DNA of 64,000 bases, from positions 1,240,001-1,304,000 of the forward strand of contig NZ_CP069792.1 of NCBI RefSeq assembly GCF_016894245.1. The letters are read 5' to 3'. Below are positions 41,534 to 51,042 of this stretch, in pieces. Positions within the stretch are counted from its first letter, which is position 1, and every line of letters begins with the position of its first letter. The notes beneath the pieces are model-generated. The model did no database searches. It was not told the DNA's origin and saw only the letters and a list, made by a program, of their open reading frames with translations. Made by a program: the position numbers and the translations under genes. Origin of the DNA: Corynebacterium kroppenstedtii (GTDB taxonomy: Bacteria > Actinomycetota > Actinomycetes > Mycobacteriales > Mycobacteriaceae).

Positions 41534-42133
41534 TTATTCTCCTGACTGCGTTTGCATAACGTCAATGACGTGCTCGGTGGCAAAGGCTGTTTCGTTAAGG
41601 CGCTCCGATGCCTCGTGAAGTATTCGGACGCTGTCGGGGTTCATTTCGTCGGTAATTTTGTTGATTAATGTGGCCCATCGCTCAGCAATATCGTTGAGAA
41701 CCTGCGTCCCCTTTTCGGTCACTTGGAGCATTTGAGTGCGTTTATCGTCGGGGTTGGATGCCCGGTTAAGAAGGCCGTTGGCGATGAGAGCGCGAACCGT
41801 TGTCGAGACATTAGATACTCGCAGGAAACGCATACGTGCGATGTCGGATACCCCGACGCCGGGGTGGTTATGCACGAAGTAGAGGACTTCGATTTCCGAT
41901 TGATTGACCTCCATGGAGTGAAGGGGCTGTTCCACTAGCCGCCGCGTGGCCGACAGGAAGTTATACATCGCGGCGGAGAGGACGTGAATCTCTTCTCTAC
42001 TGAGCGGTGAGGGGTACCCACCGGCGATGTTCGCGTCCTGGTCATGGCGCGTTTCTTTATCGTGGCCGTCGTGGTCGGCGGCCGGGGATGGTGATGCGCT
42101 AGAGACGGGTGCGGTCATGCTGTCGGAAGTCAC
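41534..42133 (-). CDS. MarR-family transcriptional regulator
   Basis: The 199-residue protein has an N-terminal ~45-residue hydrophilic extension (Asp/His-rich) followed by the winged helix-turn-helix: VSDIARMRFLRVSNVSTTVRALI, then the wing NPDDKRTQMLQVTEKG. GTG at 42133 is chosen since TAAGAT (42146-42141) stands seven bases upstream, so a leaderless start is likely; an ATG five codons in is the alternative. The target genes and ligand are not evident. Confidence 0.87.
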   Translation of the reverse strand: MTSDSMTAPVSSASPSPAADHDGHDKETRHDQDANIAGGYPSPLSREEIHVLSAAMYNFLSATRRLVEQPLHSMEVNQSEIEVLYFVHNHPGVGVSDIARMRFLRVSNVSTTVRALIANGLLNRASNPDDKRTQMLQVTEKGTQVLNDIAERWATLINKITDEMNPDSVRILHEASERLNETAFATEHVIDVMQTQSGE

Positions 42134-42314
42134 GAGTTATATCTTAGGAAATTAATCGAAACAGCTAACCACGGATCTCCTCGATGTGAGGGTTATAGTC
42201 GTCACATCTGAACTGCCCCGAGATACGCTTCCTATCAATCACTGGTTTAGACCACTGGTTGAGACACGTGCTGGCCTCATTTGTCACCGGCACATCGACC
42301 GACCACTGGCCTGG

Positions 42315-43103
42315 TTAAATCCCGTCGTAGTCGACGATGAGTGGGGCGTGATCGCTGCTACCTTTCGCAGCACGTTCATCCTTATCGACGTTGACCGCTC
42401 CAGCGCCTTCCGCGAGCGCAGGTGATGCCCATTGCATGTCGATGCGCATACCTTGGTTTCGCCCGAAACGTCCCGCTGTGTAGTCCCAGTAGGTGTAGCC
42501 CGAATTGTGGGTGACGTCGGTAAATCCTTCATCCTCGAGCGCTGTGAGAGCGCTACGCTCACGCGGTGTGACGTGGGTGTGCCCAATGAAGAAGTGGGGA
42601 TCCCATACATCGGTGTCATGGGGAGCGATATTCCAATCTCCGACGAGGGCCAGGCGTAATTCGGGGTCATTATCGACGGCCGTGGCGGCGTAGGTGCGGA
42701 CCGCATCGAGGAACCGAAGTTTGTAGGTGAAGTGGATGTTGCTGATTTCTCGGCCATTGGGGACGTAGAGGCTCATGACGGTGATGCCACCACAGGTCGC
42801 CGCGATCGATCGGGGTTCGACCGTTTGCTCCGCGGTGAGGTCCTTCGAGAATCCGGGTTGATGGGGGAGTGTATGGACGTCTGTGAGGCCAACGCGGGAG
42901 GCGATCGCGACCCCATTCCACTGGTTCGTTCCACTGACGGCTACCTGATAACCGGCGTCGGTGAAGGCGTCGCGGGGAAATTGGTCCTCGCTGCATTTTG
43001 TTTCTTGCATGGCGAGGACGTCGATGTCGTGTCGGTTGAGTACATCGACGATCCGTGGGAGTCGGGTGCGGACGGAGTTGACGTTCCAGGTGGCCAATCG
43101 CAT
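42315..43103 (-). CDS. xthA: Exodeoxyribonuclease III (AP endonuclease)
   Basis: A 262-residue base-excision-repair nuclease. The start MRLATWNVNSVR is canonical; the metal and catalytic residues appear in QETKC, LVGDWNIAP, RIDMQWAS and the terminal SSDHAPL His. It lies 10 bases after the stop of the GNAT gene with no clear ribosome-binding site, so coupling is likely. The order def, GNAT, xthA is the same as Rv0429c-Rv0427c in M. tuberculosis. Confidence 0.94.
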   Translation of the reverse strand: MRLATWNVNSVRTRLPRIVDVLNRHDIDVLAMQETKCSEDQFPRDAFTDAGYQVAVSGTNQWNGVAIASRVGLTDVHTLPHQPGFSKDLTAEQTVEPRSIAATCGGITVMSLYVPNGREISNIHFTYKLRFLDAVRTYAATAVDNDPELRLALVGDWNIAPHDTDVWDPHFFIGHTHVTPRERSALTALEDEGFTDVTHNSGYTYWDYTAGRFGRNQGMRIDMQWASPALAEGAGAVNVDKDERAAKGSSDHAPLIVDYDGI

Positions 43104-43113
43104 AGGGGTGAGC

Positions 43114-44271
43114 TTACTTCGTGTGTGACGTATCCGGGTGGGTGGTGGTGCGCGCGGTGGACGCATCCGACAGGTAGCGATGGCGATGGTGTTCGCCGAA
43201 GCCCAGCTTGTGATATAGATTGCGTCCGGGAGTGTTCGATTCGATGACGTGCAGGTATGCGGTGTCCGCGCCGTGCTGTCGGCCCCAATCCATCATGATG
43301 GCACCCATGAGTGTGCCCAATCCTTGCCGACGATAGTGTTCGGCTACCTCCACGGCGGAGTACCCCAGCCATGCGCGGCCATCGGGCGAGTGAGTGATGG
43401 TTCCTCTCGTGATAGCGACGGTCTCTCCATCAATAACGATGCGTCCGAAGCCGAGGAGTCCGTCGATTTCGTGCGATAGTTGCCGCAGGGCCGACTCTGG
43501 AAGAGGCTGGCCACGGAAGTGGTAAAGAGATAGCCAGTCGTCATTCGGTTGCTGGGCAACCTCCCAGGTAATGCTTCGCGAGAGGAGCTCGTCGGACACA
43601 GTGTGCGCGGCGATGTTCCTAATCGCTGAATCGTCTTCCGCCGGGTTCCCTTCCGCGGAGCCGTCTTTTGCCGACGCACCCTCCGACGCCGGTGCGGTCT
43701 CTAAGTCCTTAGTCATCGTGATGATTTCGGGCCCGCGTGTCCACGCGCCGGGCATACGGAAAGCGGGCCGCGCGATGCGATCCGGTGCGGCAATCAGCGT
43801 CGGCAACCCGTATTTCTTATATATGTTGCGAATCGCGTCGACGGGAACGTCGTCAAACGCCGTGTGAGGTTCCAACGGGACAGCGCTGTTAGACCTCTCG
43901 GTCACTCCATCGCCGACGCGAACCAGCCACCCATGTACCCACTCGTGGTGGATCACGCCGGGGAACGCGAGCGCGTAGGCGTATTCCACGGCCCGGATAT
44001 CGCTGTTGCGCACAGGTTTCGCAGGCAGGGGTTTAATAACGTCGATAAGTTGTGGATCGATGGTAATCTCTTCGCCGGGGATCCCGGTGTTGTGCCGACG
44101 AACCACCAGCGGGTCGAGTGAGATGAGCGTCCCGATGACGTCGGTGAAGTGGTCCCCGTGAGGGCTGGCGTCGGTGAGCCGTCGTCGGATGACAACGCGC
44201 GCTCCGACGACGAGTGAGGCAGGGTCGGACCAGCGGGAGATCGGGAGATGTGCCGGTGTGGAGTCAGCCAT
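43114..44271 (-). CDS. GNAT acetyltransferase with N-terminal SH3-like domain (Rv0428c-like)
   Basis: The 385-residue protein has an N-terminal segment (VVGARVVIRRRLTD to PLVVRR) resembling a small beta-barrel domain, a middle helical part, an Ala/Glu/Asp-rich linker (~190-215), and a C-terminal GNAT domain with EVAEHYRRQGLGTLMG as the acetyl-CoA loop and LYHKLGFGEHHR at the end. It is the conserved middle gene of the def-GNAT-xthA set of Actinobacteria. The substrate is not known. Start ATG 44271 is 32 bases after the def stop. Confidence 0.87.
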   Translation of the reverse strand: MADSTPAHLPISRWSDPASLVVGARVVIRRRLTDASPHGDHFTDVIGTLISLDPLVVRRHNTGIPGEEITIDPQLIDVIKPLPAKPVRNSDIRAVEYAYALAFPGVIHHEWVHGWLVRVGDGVTERSNSAVPLEPHTAFDDVPVDAIRNIYKKYGLPTLIAAPDRIARPAFRMPGAWTRGPEIITMTKDLETAPASEGASAKDGSAEGNPAEDDSAIRNIAAHTVSDELLSRSITWEVAQQPNDDWLSLYHFRGQPLPESALRQLSHEIDGLLGFGRIVIDGETVAITRGTITHSPDGRAWLGYSAVEVAEHYRRQGLGTLMGAIMMDWGRQHGADTAYLHVIESNTPGRNLYHKLGFGEHHRHRYLSDASTARTTTHPDTSHTK

Positions 44272-44302
44272 GGGCGGTCACTCTTTAATCGTCTTGATCG
44301 TT

Positions 44303-44935
44303 TTACTCATCGTCTTCGCCGAAGGGATCGGGATCAACCCCCGGTGTCCAGGTATTTCCGGGAACGGTCCATCCGTTGCGTTTAATTTTCTTCTTCGCCA
44401 TGCGTGCCCAGCGGCCGATGAGCATGTCGGTGTAGAGGTAGCCGTCCAGGTGGCCGACCTCGTGCTGCAAGCACCGCGCGAAGAACCCGTAGCCCTCGAT
44501 GCTCACTGGCTCCCCGTGTTCGTCGGTTCCGGTGACGCGAGCCCAGTGTGCGCGTCCTGTGGGGAAGTCCAAGCCAGGTACAGAGAGACAGCCTTCCGCG
44601 TCGGAGCCGTCGGTGGCCGGCATTGTCTCGGGGATCTCGGAAGTTTCTAGAACAGGATTGACCACGCATCCTTTACGTCGCGGTCCCCCTTGAGCTTTGA
44701 GTTCTTCCTCTGACTTGGAGTCGCCGTCGGGTCCTTCGATATCGGGGCAGTCGTAAACGAAGAGCCGCTTGGCAACTCCGACTTGGTTTGCGGCGAGGCC
44801 GACTCCATGAGAGAGCTCGAGAGTTTCATACATGTCTGCAACGAGTTCGGCAATTTCCTCGGGTGACTCGGTAACAGGCTGGGTGGGGTTATGGAGGACA
44901 GGATCACCAGCGATAACAATTGGGCGCACAGTCAT
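44303..44935 (-). CDS. def: Peptide deformylase
   Basis: Removes the N-formyl group from new proteins. The 210 residues contain motif 1 [10 protein letters not shown], motif 2 EGCLSVP with the metal Cys and motif 3 QHEVGHLDG with the two metal His and catalytic Glu. An insertion of ~20 charged residues ([13 protein letters not shown]) precedes motif 2. The start at 44935 is preferred: TACTCT (44948-44943) stands seven bases upstream, giving a probable leaderless transcript, and the protein then begins MTVRPI. Confidence 0.96.
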   Translation of the reverse strand: MTVRPIVIAGDPVLHNPTQPVTESPEEIAELVADMYETLELSHGVGLAANQVGVAKRLFVYDCPDIEGPDGDSKSEEELKAQGGPRRKGCVVNPVLETSEIPETMPATDGSDAEGCLSVPGLDFPTGRAHWARVTGTDEHGEPVSIEGYGFFARCLQHEVGHLDGYLYTDMLIGRWARMAKKKIKRNGWTVPGNTWTPGVDPDPFGEDDE

Positions 44936-45088
44936 GGGGTATAGAGTAGTGGCAGTTCCTGACACGGTCAGATACGGACGGTCAGATAGGGAAGGCGTGC
45001 GCCCTATGTGCCGAGCTCATGGTGGTTGAACTGCGGATATCGTCTGCGGATATCGACGGACGTAGTGGACGAGAAGAATGATTGCGGG

Positions 45089-45448
45089 GTGAACAATAGG
45101 GTGACGACGAATGACACGGGATCTGTACACGATGAGGACGACGCTTCCGGAAACGCCGATGATTACGTTAACGGGCATGATGTGGACGACACGACTAGCG
45201 ATGCCCCCAATGAGGATAAGACACAACGTGGGCTCACTGACGACGAGCGACGCATGTTGGAATTCGAGCGGCGTGTGTGGAGGAGAGATTCCGCGAAAGA
45301 TGAGTTGATTCGCCGTCGGTTCAATCTGAGCCCGATCCGCTATTACCAGCGTCTTTTCCGGTTGATTCAGCGTAGAGAAGCGCTTGAGGAATTCCCGACG
45401 ACGGTGTCCCGTTTGCTTCGGATTGCGAATTCTGATCGTCCGTACTGA
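45089..45448 (+). CDS. DUF3263 protein (Rv0430-like)
   Basis: A small protein whose C-terminal half is the DUF3263 domain: LTDDERRMLEFERRVWR, then a basic helical segment IRRRFNLSPIRYYQRL that looks like a helix-turn-helix. The N-terminal ~45 residues are Asp/Asn-rich and low complexity. Start is uncertain: GTG codons at 45065, 45089 and 45101 are all possible. It is divergent from def and precedes the LytR_C gene, as in M. tuberculosis (Rv0430, Rv0431). A DNA-binding role is an inference. Confidence 0.8.
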   Translation: MNNRVTTNDTGSVHDEDDASGNADDYVNGHDVDDTTSDAPNEDKTQRGLTDDERRMLEFERRVWRRDSAKDELIRRRFNLSPIRYYQRLFRLIQRREALEEFPTTVSRLLRIANSDRPY

Positions 45449-45574
45449 TCGTCTCATTGACTATCCGTACTCACCGGCTCTGTTAATCAATGCGATGCAG
45501 CGGATGTGCATCGGTATAGCCGACACAGGGAATGAAATAAAAGTGACTAATGGGAAATAAGTTATTATTGTTTT

Positions 45575-46804
45575 GTGAATTTCGATAACGAACCTGGACA
45601 ATCACACCGCAACCATCGCAATCACTCTCATGGTCGCGTCGATAATCACCGCGATAACGATGATTTATTTGACGACGACGTGCATACCGAGGGTGCGCGC
45701 GATGGCGCCTATGAGGATGAAGCGTTTAACGACGGATTCTTTGCTGATCAGGGGGAATCCGGCTATTCCCCCGCTGAAGCGGGCGATTATTATGCAGGTG
45801 ACAATGCTGCTCAAGGTGGGTACACCGGTTTCGCCGGCTATGGTTCGTATGACGAGACCCCTCATCATCATGAAAGCGCTGATTCAGAGGCTGCACCCGG
45901 GGCGGGTCTCCGCGATGGTAACGCCACCCCACACCATGGCTCCGTCAGGGAAACGGCATCAACTTCGCATGTGGCTGCATCGGAACCTGCTGAACCCGAT
46001 AAACCCGCCGACTATGACGAGGCAGCAGCACCCCTAGCGTCGAAACCCGCCGCATCTGAGCCCGCCGCATCTGAGCCCGCACGTGTTGCGTCGGCAGGGG
46101 ATCAGACACAGAAGACTCAGAAGTCCAAAGTTCCGCTGCGCACAATCGGCGTAATTCTGTTAATAGTGGCCGTCGCACTGATCGCTTTCGGTATCTACCA
46201 CCTGGTGAGTGGCGACAAGGATGATGACAACTCATCGGCAAGTTCGACGTCGTCGTCGGCACCCGTGAACCCCGGGAACACCGCTGCACCCGGGGCGGGA
46301 GCTGCCACAGGGCAACAACAACCGAGCGATAATGCCAGCAATCCTGACAGCACAGCCGACCAGGGGCAGAACACGTCCAGCACTCAGGGGGCGCAGAACA
46401 CCGATGATAATGGTGCGGCTGCACAGGACGGAAACACCGGAAGCAACGGCACCGGTACCGATAAAAAGGTAGATAAGGGTAAAGTTCAGGTCACCGTTCT
46501 GAACAACTCGAGAGTTCAAGGTTTGGCGGAGAAGGTATCGAAAAACCTCAACGCCGATAGCTGGAGCAATACCTCTTTCGGTAACTTGCCGGCCGATGGG
46601 GCTGCGGCTTTCCCTGGTTCTGTCGTTCTGTATGACGACAACGCTGAAAGCAAAGCTGCTGCCACTGAGGTAGCCACGACGTTGGGGCTCAAGGCTCAGC
46701 CAAAAACTGACCAAACTAACCAGCAATTGGCTAATGCGGAAATGGTGTCCGGCCAGCACCCGGGCTCCGTTGTTGTTGTGACGACGGCTGATATGAATCA
46801 GTAG
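45575..46804 (+). CDS. Membrane-anchored LytR_C domain protein (Rv0431-like)
   Basis: The 409-residue protein has a long acidic, His/Asp/Tyr-rich cytoplasmic N-terminus (~1-185), one transmembrane helix (~187-210), a Ser/Asn/Gly/Gln-rich extracytoplasmic linker, and a LytR_C domain (~305-409, KVQVTVLNNSRVQGLAEKV). It follows the DUF3263 gene as in mycobacteria, where the orthologue is linked to membrane vesicles and the envelope. The GTG start has TATTAT six bases upstream and no ribosome-binding site, so it is probably leaderless. A perfect 15-bp duplication codes for PAASE PAASE just before the membrane helix. Confidence 0.88.
   Translation: MNFDNEPGQSHRNHRNHSHGRVDNHRDNDDLFDDDVHTEGARDGAYEDEAFNDGFFADQGESGYSPAEAGDYYAGDNAAQGGYTGFAGYGSYDETPHHHESADSEAAPGAGLRDGNATPHHGSVRETASTSHVAASEPAEPDKPADYDEAAAPLASKPAASEPAASEPARVASAGDQTQKTQKSKVPLRTIGVILLIVAVALIAFGIYHLVSGDKDDDNSSASSTSSSAPVNPGNTAAPGAGAATGQQQPSDNASNPDSTADQGQNTSSTQGAQNTDDNGAAAQDGNTGSNGTGTDKKVDKGKVQVTVLNNSRVQGLAEKVSKNLNADSWSNTSFGNLPADGAAAFPGSVVLYDDNAESKAAATEVATTLGLKAQPKTDQTNQQLANAEMVSGQHPGSVVVVTTADMNQ
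46046..46081 (+). repeat. 15-bp perfect tandem repeat in the LytR_C gene
   Basis: CCCGCCGCATCTGAG occurs twice without a mismatch (46046-46060, 46061-46075), followed by CCCGCA. The lack of any difference points to a recent or slippage-prone duplication. Confidence 0.9.
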
Positions 46805-46845
46805 CGGGCTGACCTATCGGTTCTACCGCACGACTTATGAACATT

Positions 46846-46874
46846 ACGACGCTCGGCTGAGAGGCCCAGCGTCG
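46846..46874 (+). terminator. Hairpin between the LytR_C gene and ybdK
   Basis: ACGACGCT (46846-46853) pairs perfectly with AGCGTCGT (46867+1 to 46874), with an inner GGC/GCC. It follows the LytR_C stop by 41 bases and is followed by CGTCTT, so it is a weak or moderate terminator. Confidence 0.6.
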
Positions 46875-46902
46875 TCGTCTTACGCCCGGAAGGTAGACCA
46901 CA

Positions 46903-48123
46903 GTGACATCGGAAAAGCCTCCGACTCTCACCTTCAACGCTTCTCCTGCGCCGACATTGGGCGTGGAGTGGGAACTGGCCTTGGTGGACCCCACGACCTT
47001 GGATCTCACGCCGCGTGCAGGAGAACTGCTGCAAGTGATGTCCACAATGGATCCCAATCACCGCGTTGTCCGCGAATTCCTCTCGAACACGATTGAATTC
47101 GTCACGGCCGTATGTGAGACGGTGGCCGATGTCGAAAACGACCTGCGAGAATCGCTTGATCTCGCTCTCCGGGCCGCGGACGATATTGGCGTCGAATTGC
47201 TGTCCGTGGGCACCCACCCGTTTGCCCACTGGGGTGATCAGGAGCTCTCGGACAAGACGAACTATCAGCAAATCATTGAGCGCACCCAATGGTGGGGCCG
47301 CCAGATGCTGATCTGGGGGATACATGTGCACGTAGGGGTCCGTTCGAAGGATCGGGTATGGCCGATCATCAACGCGATGCTGACTTTATATCCCCACATT
47401 TTGGCAATGTCTGCTTCCTCGCCCGCCTGGGAGGGGATGGACACCGGGTATGCCAGCAATCGGACGCTCCTGTATCAACAATTGCCGACGGCGGGGCTCC
47501 CGTATCCCACGAAAACCTGGGATGAGTGGGAGGAATTCACCCGTGACCAGTTGCGCAGCGGGGTCATCGATAAACCCGACGCTATGCATTTGGATATTCG
47601 CCCGGCAGGTAAATGGGGGACGATTGAGGTCCGTTTTGCCGACACCACAACAAACATGCGCGACCTCAGCGCGATTGTTGCTTTTGTTCATTGTGCAGTG
47701 GTGTATTTTGATCGCGCCTACGACCGTGGGGAGGACTTGCCGAGTCTGCAGCAATGGCACATCGTCGAAAATAAATGGCGTGCGGCGCGGTATGGCCTGG
47801 ATGCGATTGTCATCGTGGATCGAGACACCAATGAGAAAGATGTGCGCGATGATATTCGCGAGTGGGTTAAGCGGCTTCGGCCAATCGCCGACGACTTATC
47901 GTGCCGACGCGAGTTGGAGGACGTTCTGACGATTGTGAAGGAAGGGGCAGCATATGAGCGCTTGCGACGGATCGCCCGTGCAGCAGGTGCCGCGCGCGAA
48001 CCCGGCGTCCGTTTGGCAGGCGAAGCCGGGGCGTTGGATGGATTCGCGACGCCGGACGCGTGGAAGGCTGCCGTGCGGGCGTCGATCAACGAGTTGAAAG
48101 AGAACTTTTCCGATGAGAGATGA
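46903..48123 (+). CDS. ybdK: Carboxylate-amine ligase, YbdK/GCS2 family
   Basis: The 406-residue protein belongs to the glutamate-cysteine ligase type 2 family: [13 protein letters not shown] at the start holds the metal-binding Glu residues, then [14 protein letters not shown], and the C-terminal HLDIRP-like [17 protein letters not shown]. It makes a gamma-glutamyl amide bond; in organisms with mycothiol the natural substrate is unclear. It is the orthologue by position of Rv0433. The GTG start has GGAAGG upstream. It is read after the LytR_C gene, with a hairpin between them. Confidence 0.9.
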   Translation: MTSEKPPTLTFNASPAPTLGVEWELALVDPTTLDLTPRAGELLQVMSTMDPNHRVVREFLSNTIEFVTAVCETVADVENDLRESLDLALRAADDIGVELLSVGTHPFAHWGDQELSDKTNYQQIIERTQWWGRQMLIWGIHVHVGVRSKDRVWPIINAMLTLYPHILAMSASSPAWEGMDTGYASNRTLLYQQLPTAGLPYPTKTWDEWEEFTRDQLRSGVIDKPDAMHLDIRPAGKWGTIEVRFADTTTNMRDLSAIVAFVHCAVVYFDRAYDRGEDLPSLQQWHIVENKWRAARYGLDAIVIVDRDTNEKDVRDDIREWVKRLRPIADDLSCRRELEDVLTIVKEGAAYERLRRIARAAGAAREPGVRLAGEAGALDGFATPDAWKAAVRASINELKENFSDER

Positions 48124-48179
48124 CTCTCGGCCGAAGGGCGGTCGGATCGTCTAGGCCGCATTTCTTTCGGGTGGCTCGC

Positions 48180-48758
48180 TTATTTAACCGTCGGGTATAG
48201 ACGATTAGCAGCATTGACCAGGGAATTGGCGGCAGAAATATCGGGGTGAGAACCGAAACCGACGGTCCAGACTTTTCGACGATCATGGGCCGCATAGATC
48301 ATGGTGACGGTTGCTTCGAAAATCGTGAATTGGTGGAATTCGAGGATTTCAACGCGACGCCCATTATCAGCCAAGATGTTGGTCATGGCGCTGATAGCGC
48401 CCATCGATGTGATGGTGTGGGTGGAGATGCGCTGGGAGGAAGGCTGCGTGCTGTCAGCCAGGGTGATGGTGTAGCGACGACGGCCTGCGCGCAGCTGTTC
48501 GTGGGTGAGTGATTGTAGGCTCAGTGCGCCACCAGGAGCGCAAAATGTTTCCGTGAACGTCCGCCAGGCCATGCCGTGGGCTTGCTCCCGTAACCCGCGG
48601 GGCAGTCGGTGGCCGAACCGGGCGCGGAAGGGGTCGTCGGCGAAGGTACGTGTGGGCTGCGTCTCAAAGTTCGTGCCCTGGTTGGATGTGGAAAAAGCTC
48701 TGGTGGTGTCCCGGGTGAACGAATGTGTCCGGCGTCGGCTGGAAGTATAGATAATCAC
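48180..48758 (-). CDS. Orphan protein resembling the LeuA allosteric (LeuA_dimer) domain
   Basis: This 192-residue protein lacks any TIM-barrel synthase part. Its second half (YTITLADSTQ, ADNGRRVEILEFHQF, ATVTMIYAAHDRRKVWTVGFGSHPDIS) resembles the regulatory domain of 2-isopropylmalate synthase, where leucine binds. The first half is Arg/Thr-rich and contains RARFGHRLPRGLREQAH, also seen near the dimer region of LeuA. It may be an amino-acid sensor or a modulator of LeuA. GTG start with AGGA ten bases upstream. Family assignment is by pattern memory and needs a profile search. Confidence 0.65.
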   Translation of the reverse strand: MIIYTSSRRRTHSFTRDTTRAFSTSNQGTNFETQPTRTFADDPFRARFGHRLPRGLREQAHGMAWRTFTETFCAPGGALSLQSLTHEQLRAGRRRYTITLADSTQPSSQRISTHTITSMGAISAMTNILADNGRRVEILEFHQFTIFEATVTMIYAAHDRRKVWTVGFGSHPDISAANSLVNAANRLYPTVK

Positions 48759-49411
48759 GGGGCGAAATCCTTATTACGTTGGCGCTTCACCCTGGTTACA
48801 GCTTTGTCCTGTTTCGGCACTGTTCTGCGTCGATAAGGCCACGATGGGATTGTGATGACGCTGGACGATTGTGGCCAGTCGTCGTGGTGGGCCGCTCCGG
48901 GAAATCAGGGGCCGTGTGGTTGGGCCATCAGGATCGAGCGGATCCGTCGTCATCGGACGGTGCCATCGTCAGTTGTAGCCGGGGGTGATAGCGCGGTGGC
49001 CATCATGGGCGGGCGGACTGACGGGGCCTGGGGTTCTGGGCTCAATCCTGGGCGGACGAGGTCAGTCCTGCTCGCCACCGAGGTCGCTAGCCTTAAGTAC
49101 TCGTAGCGCGGGGGCCGCGATGAGGGCCGACGCGGCGGTGGCCTCGAGGATGCTCGAGGTGGCCGGAGCCGAGTGCTTGAGGTTGCGAAGTCCCTTAAGG
49201 TTCGCCTTAAGCATGGTGGCAACTGTATCGGCGTCGTGTGACCCACGCAACATGGTTCGGATAGGCGGTGGTGAATCGGGGGTAAAACGATGTGGCGCGT
49301 GAGCTGTGACTAGAGAGGTAGTGCATGAAAATACCCCCTGAACATGCAGATTCTCACACTATGGAATATCTGCTTGAGGGGGTCACAGCGGGGGTAGTGA
49401 AAGGGGCGCAG
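48759..49411. other. 653-base spacer without a convincing gene
   Basis: The spacer lies between two minus-strand genes. A short minus-strand frame (49253-49062, 63 codons) reads plausibly but has no ribosome-binding site or leaderless hexamer. GGCGG- and CGAGG-rich segments near 49100-49170 include CTCGAGGATGCTCGAGG-type repeats. The right end holds the hairpin listed next. Confidence 0.4.
49333..49383 (-). terminator. Hairpin downstream of the M20 dipeptidase gene
   Basis: ACCCCCT (49333-49339) pairs with AGGGGGT (49377-49383), and GCAGAT (49346-49351) with ATCTGC (49368-49373). It starts 29 bases beyond the dipeptidase stop and is followed on the minus strand by ATTTTC. It is probably the terminator of that gene. 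Confidence 0.55.
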
Positions 49412-50854
49412 TTAGTCCCTTCCGAACCGCGCGAGGAAGAGCAATTCCGCGATAGCGAAGTGCTTGATCTCGGAGGGGTCGACTGATTCATTAGCGCTGT
49501 GGATCCGCGCTTCGGGTTCCTCGACGCCGAAGAGTGCGAGCTCAGCGTTGGGATTGGCCTTGAGAAGGCCCGCGCAGAGCGGGATCGATCCGCCAGAGGC
49601 GTTATACACGACGTCCGTGCGGAAGGCGTCGCTCATGGCTTGGCCAAGAGTGGCGTGAAGTGGTCCCGAGGTATCGGCGCGGAACGGCTCGCCAATTGAC
49701 TCGCGCTCGATGGTGATGTGGGCGCCCCACGGAACGTGGTCTTCCAGGTGCTTGACGAGTTTGTCTTGAGCCTCAACGGGGTCCATGGTTGAGGGGACGC
49801 GCAGGTTCAACATAGCAGCACAGCTCGCCGGCACGGCATTGATGACGTCTTTGGTAGGAACCGCGTCCAGAGCCGTGACCGTGATTGCCGGTTGTGCGAC
49901 GGTGAGGTCAGTGACGCTGGGGCCGTCGCCTCGTGTGGTGCCCGCGGCCCCATAAAGTTCGACACCATCCAGGACAGACGCGTCCTTACGGAAGTTCTTG
50001 GGGTCGGCTTGGTTACCATCCCAGTGACCTGAGGTATCCAAACCATTGACAGTGAGCAACCCATTGTCATCGTGCAGTGTGCCGAGAAGGTGGATCATCG
50101 CCAGAAGAGCATCGGGCGCAGCTCCGCCGAATTGCCCCGAGTGAACTGGCCCTTCCAGTGTGTGCAAGGTGACTTTTACTCCTGCACTACCGCGTAACGA
50201 CGTGCACAGCGCGGGTTCACCAACACGATCGGAACCGGAATCGGCGATCAGGATGTCGTCGGCAGAGAAAAGCTCGGGGCGCTCCTCTAATAGTGCGTCT
50301 AATCCGGCACCGCCACGTTCTTCGGACCCTTCAACAACAACGCGGATGCCGAGCTTCGGTGCCTCGGGGTGCAGTTCCTCCCACGCTTTGAGCCCATGAA
50401 GAGCGGCGAGGTGCATCACGACATTACCTTTGCAATCCGCAGTGCCGCGCCCGTACCACCGCCCATTGCGTTCGGTGAGCGTCCACGGATCGGAATCCCA
50501 GGCGTCGGTATCGGTGGCCGGCTGGACGTCATAATGCGAGTACAGCATGACGGTCGGCATACCCTCGCTGGGTTGGCGCAAGCCAATCACGGCGGTGGAA
50601 CCGTCGGCAGTTTGGTACTTTTCGACGGGGATGCCGGCGGCTGTAAACGCGTCGACCACCCAGTTAGCGGCGCGGGTTGTTTCCTCCTCGAGGCCGGCGA
50701 AGTCGTGGACAGAAGCGCAGCCCACGAGCTCGGTTAACCACGAGCGAACGTCGTCCATCCGTGAGGTGACGTAGCGGGTGGCTTCCTCGGGGGAATAGAT
50801 GCCCGCCGTATCCGTCGAGTTTGTGTCTTTGCTGTCTGCAGCGTCGTGAGTCAT
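49412..50854 (-). CDS. M20-family dipeptidase / metallopeptidase
   Basis: The 480-residue protein is a cytosolic dizinc peptidase. Visible ligands: YSHYDVQP, GRGTADCKGN with the bridging Asp, EGSEERGGAG with the catalytic and metal Glu, the ADSGS block, and the late His in RIHSANESV. A dimerisation domain interrupts the catalytic domain as usual. TACTCT (50867-50862) is seven bases before the ATG, so the transcript is probably leaderless. A 15-bp repeat array lies ~50 bases upstream of the expected start of transcription. Confidence 0.92.
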   Translation of the reverse strand: MTHDAADSKDTNSTDTAGIYSPEEATRYVTSRMDDVRSWLTELVGCASVHDFAGLEEETTRAANWVVDAFTAAGIPVEKYQTADGSTAVIGLRQPSEGMPTVMLYSHYDVQPATDTDAWDSDPWTLTERNGRWYGRGTADCKGNVVMHLAALHGLKAWEELHPEAPKLGIRVVVEGSEERGGAGLDALLEERPELFSADDILIADSGSDRVGEPALCTSLRGSAGVKVTLHTLEGPVHSGQFGGAAPDALLAMIHLLGTLHDDNGLLTVNGLDTSGHWDGNQADPKNFRKDASVLDGVELYGAAGTTRGDGPSVTDLTVAQPAITVTALDAVPTKDVINAVPASCAAMLNLRVPSTMDPVEAQDKLVKHLEDHVPWGAHITIERESIGEPFRADTSGPLHATLGQAMSDAFRTDVVYNASGGSIPLCAGLLKANPNAELALFGVEEPEARIHSANESVDPSEIKHFAIAELLFLARFGRD

Positions 50855-50905
50855 GTTCCCTAGAGTAGCGTCATCGAGTGGAGGGGCAGTGTCGGTGTGG
50901 TGCCC

Positions 50906-50957
50906 ACGCGGTATGTAATCACGCGGTATGTGATCACGTGGTATGTAATCACGCGGT
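50906..50957. repeat. 15-bp tandem repeat (3.5 units) in the M20-groEL spacer
   Basis: ACGCGGTATGTAATC, ACGCGGTATGTGATC and ACGTGGTATGTAATC are followed by ACGCGGT. Each unit includes GTRATCAC, which is palindromic in the GTGATCAC version. Its place ~50-100 bases upstream of the dipeptidase promoter would suit an operator array. Confidence 0.85.
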
Positions 50958-51008
50958 TAGCGTCGGTATGAATCGTGGCGCACCATTTCAACCCGTTCAA
51001 CCAGAAAC

Positions 51009-51035
51009 CTTGCACTCTAAGCCCGAGACTGCTAA
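51009..51035. promoter_or_regulatory. Second, degenerate CIRCE element
   Basis: CTTGCACTC-N9-GACTGCTAA matches the HrcA consensus TTAGCACTC-N9-GAGTGCTAA at 15 of 18 positions. It lies immediately upstream of the better CIRCE, centre to centre 34 bases. Confidence 0.65.
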
Positions 51036-51042
51036 ACAAGAG

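Noticed and set aside
49062..49253. Minus-strand 63-codon frame (MLRGSHDADT...) in the spacer before the LeuA-like gene
   Set aside because: The composition is plausible, but there is no ribosome-binding site, no leaderless hexamer and no recognised family.
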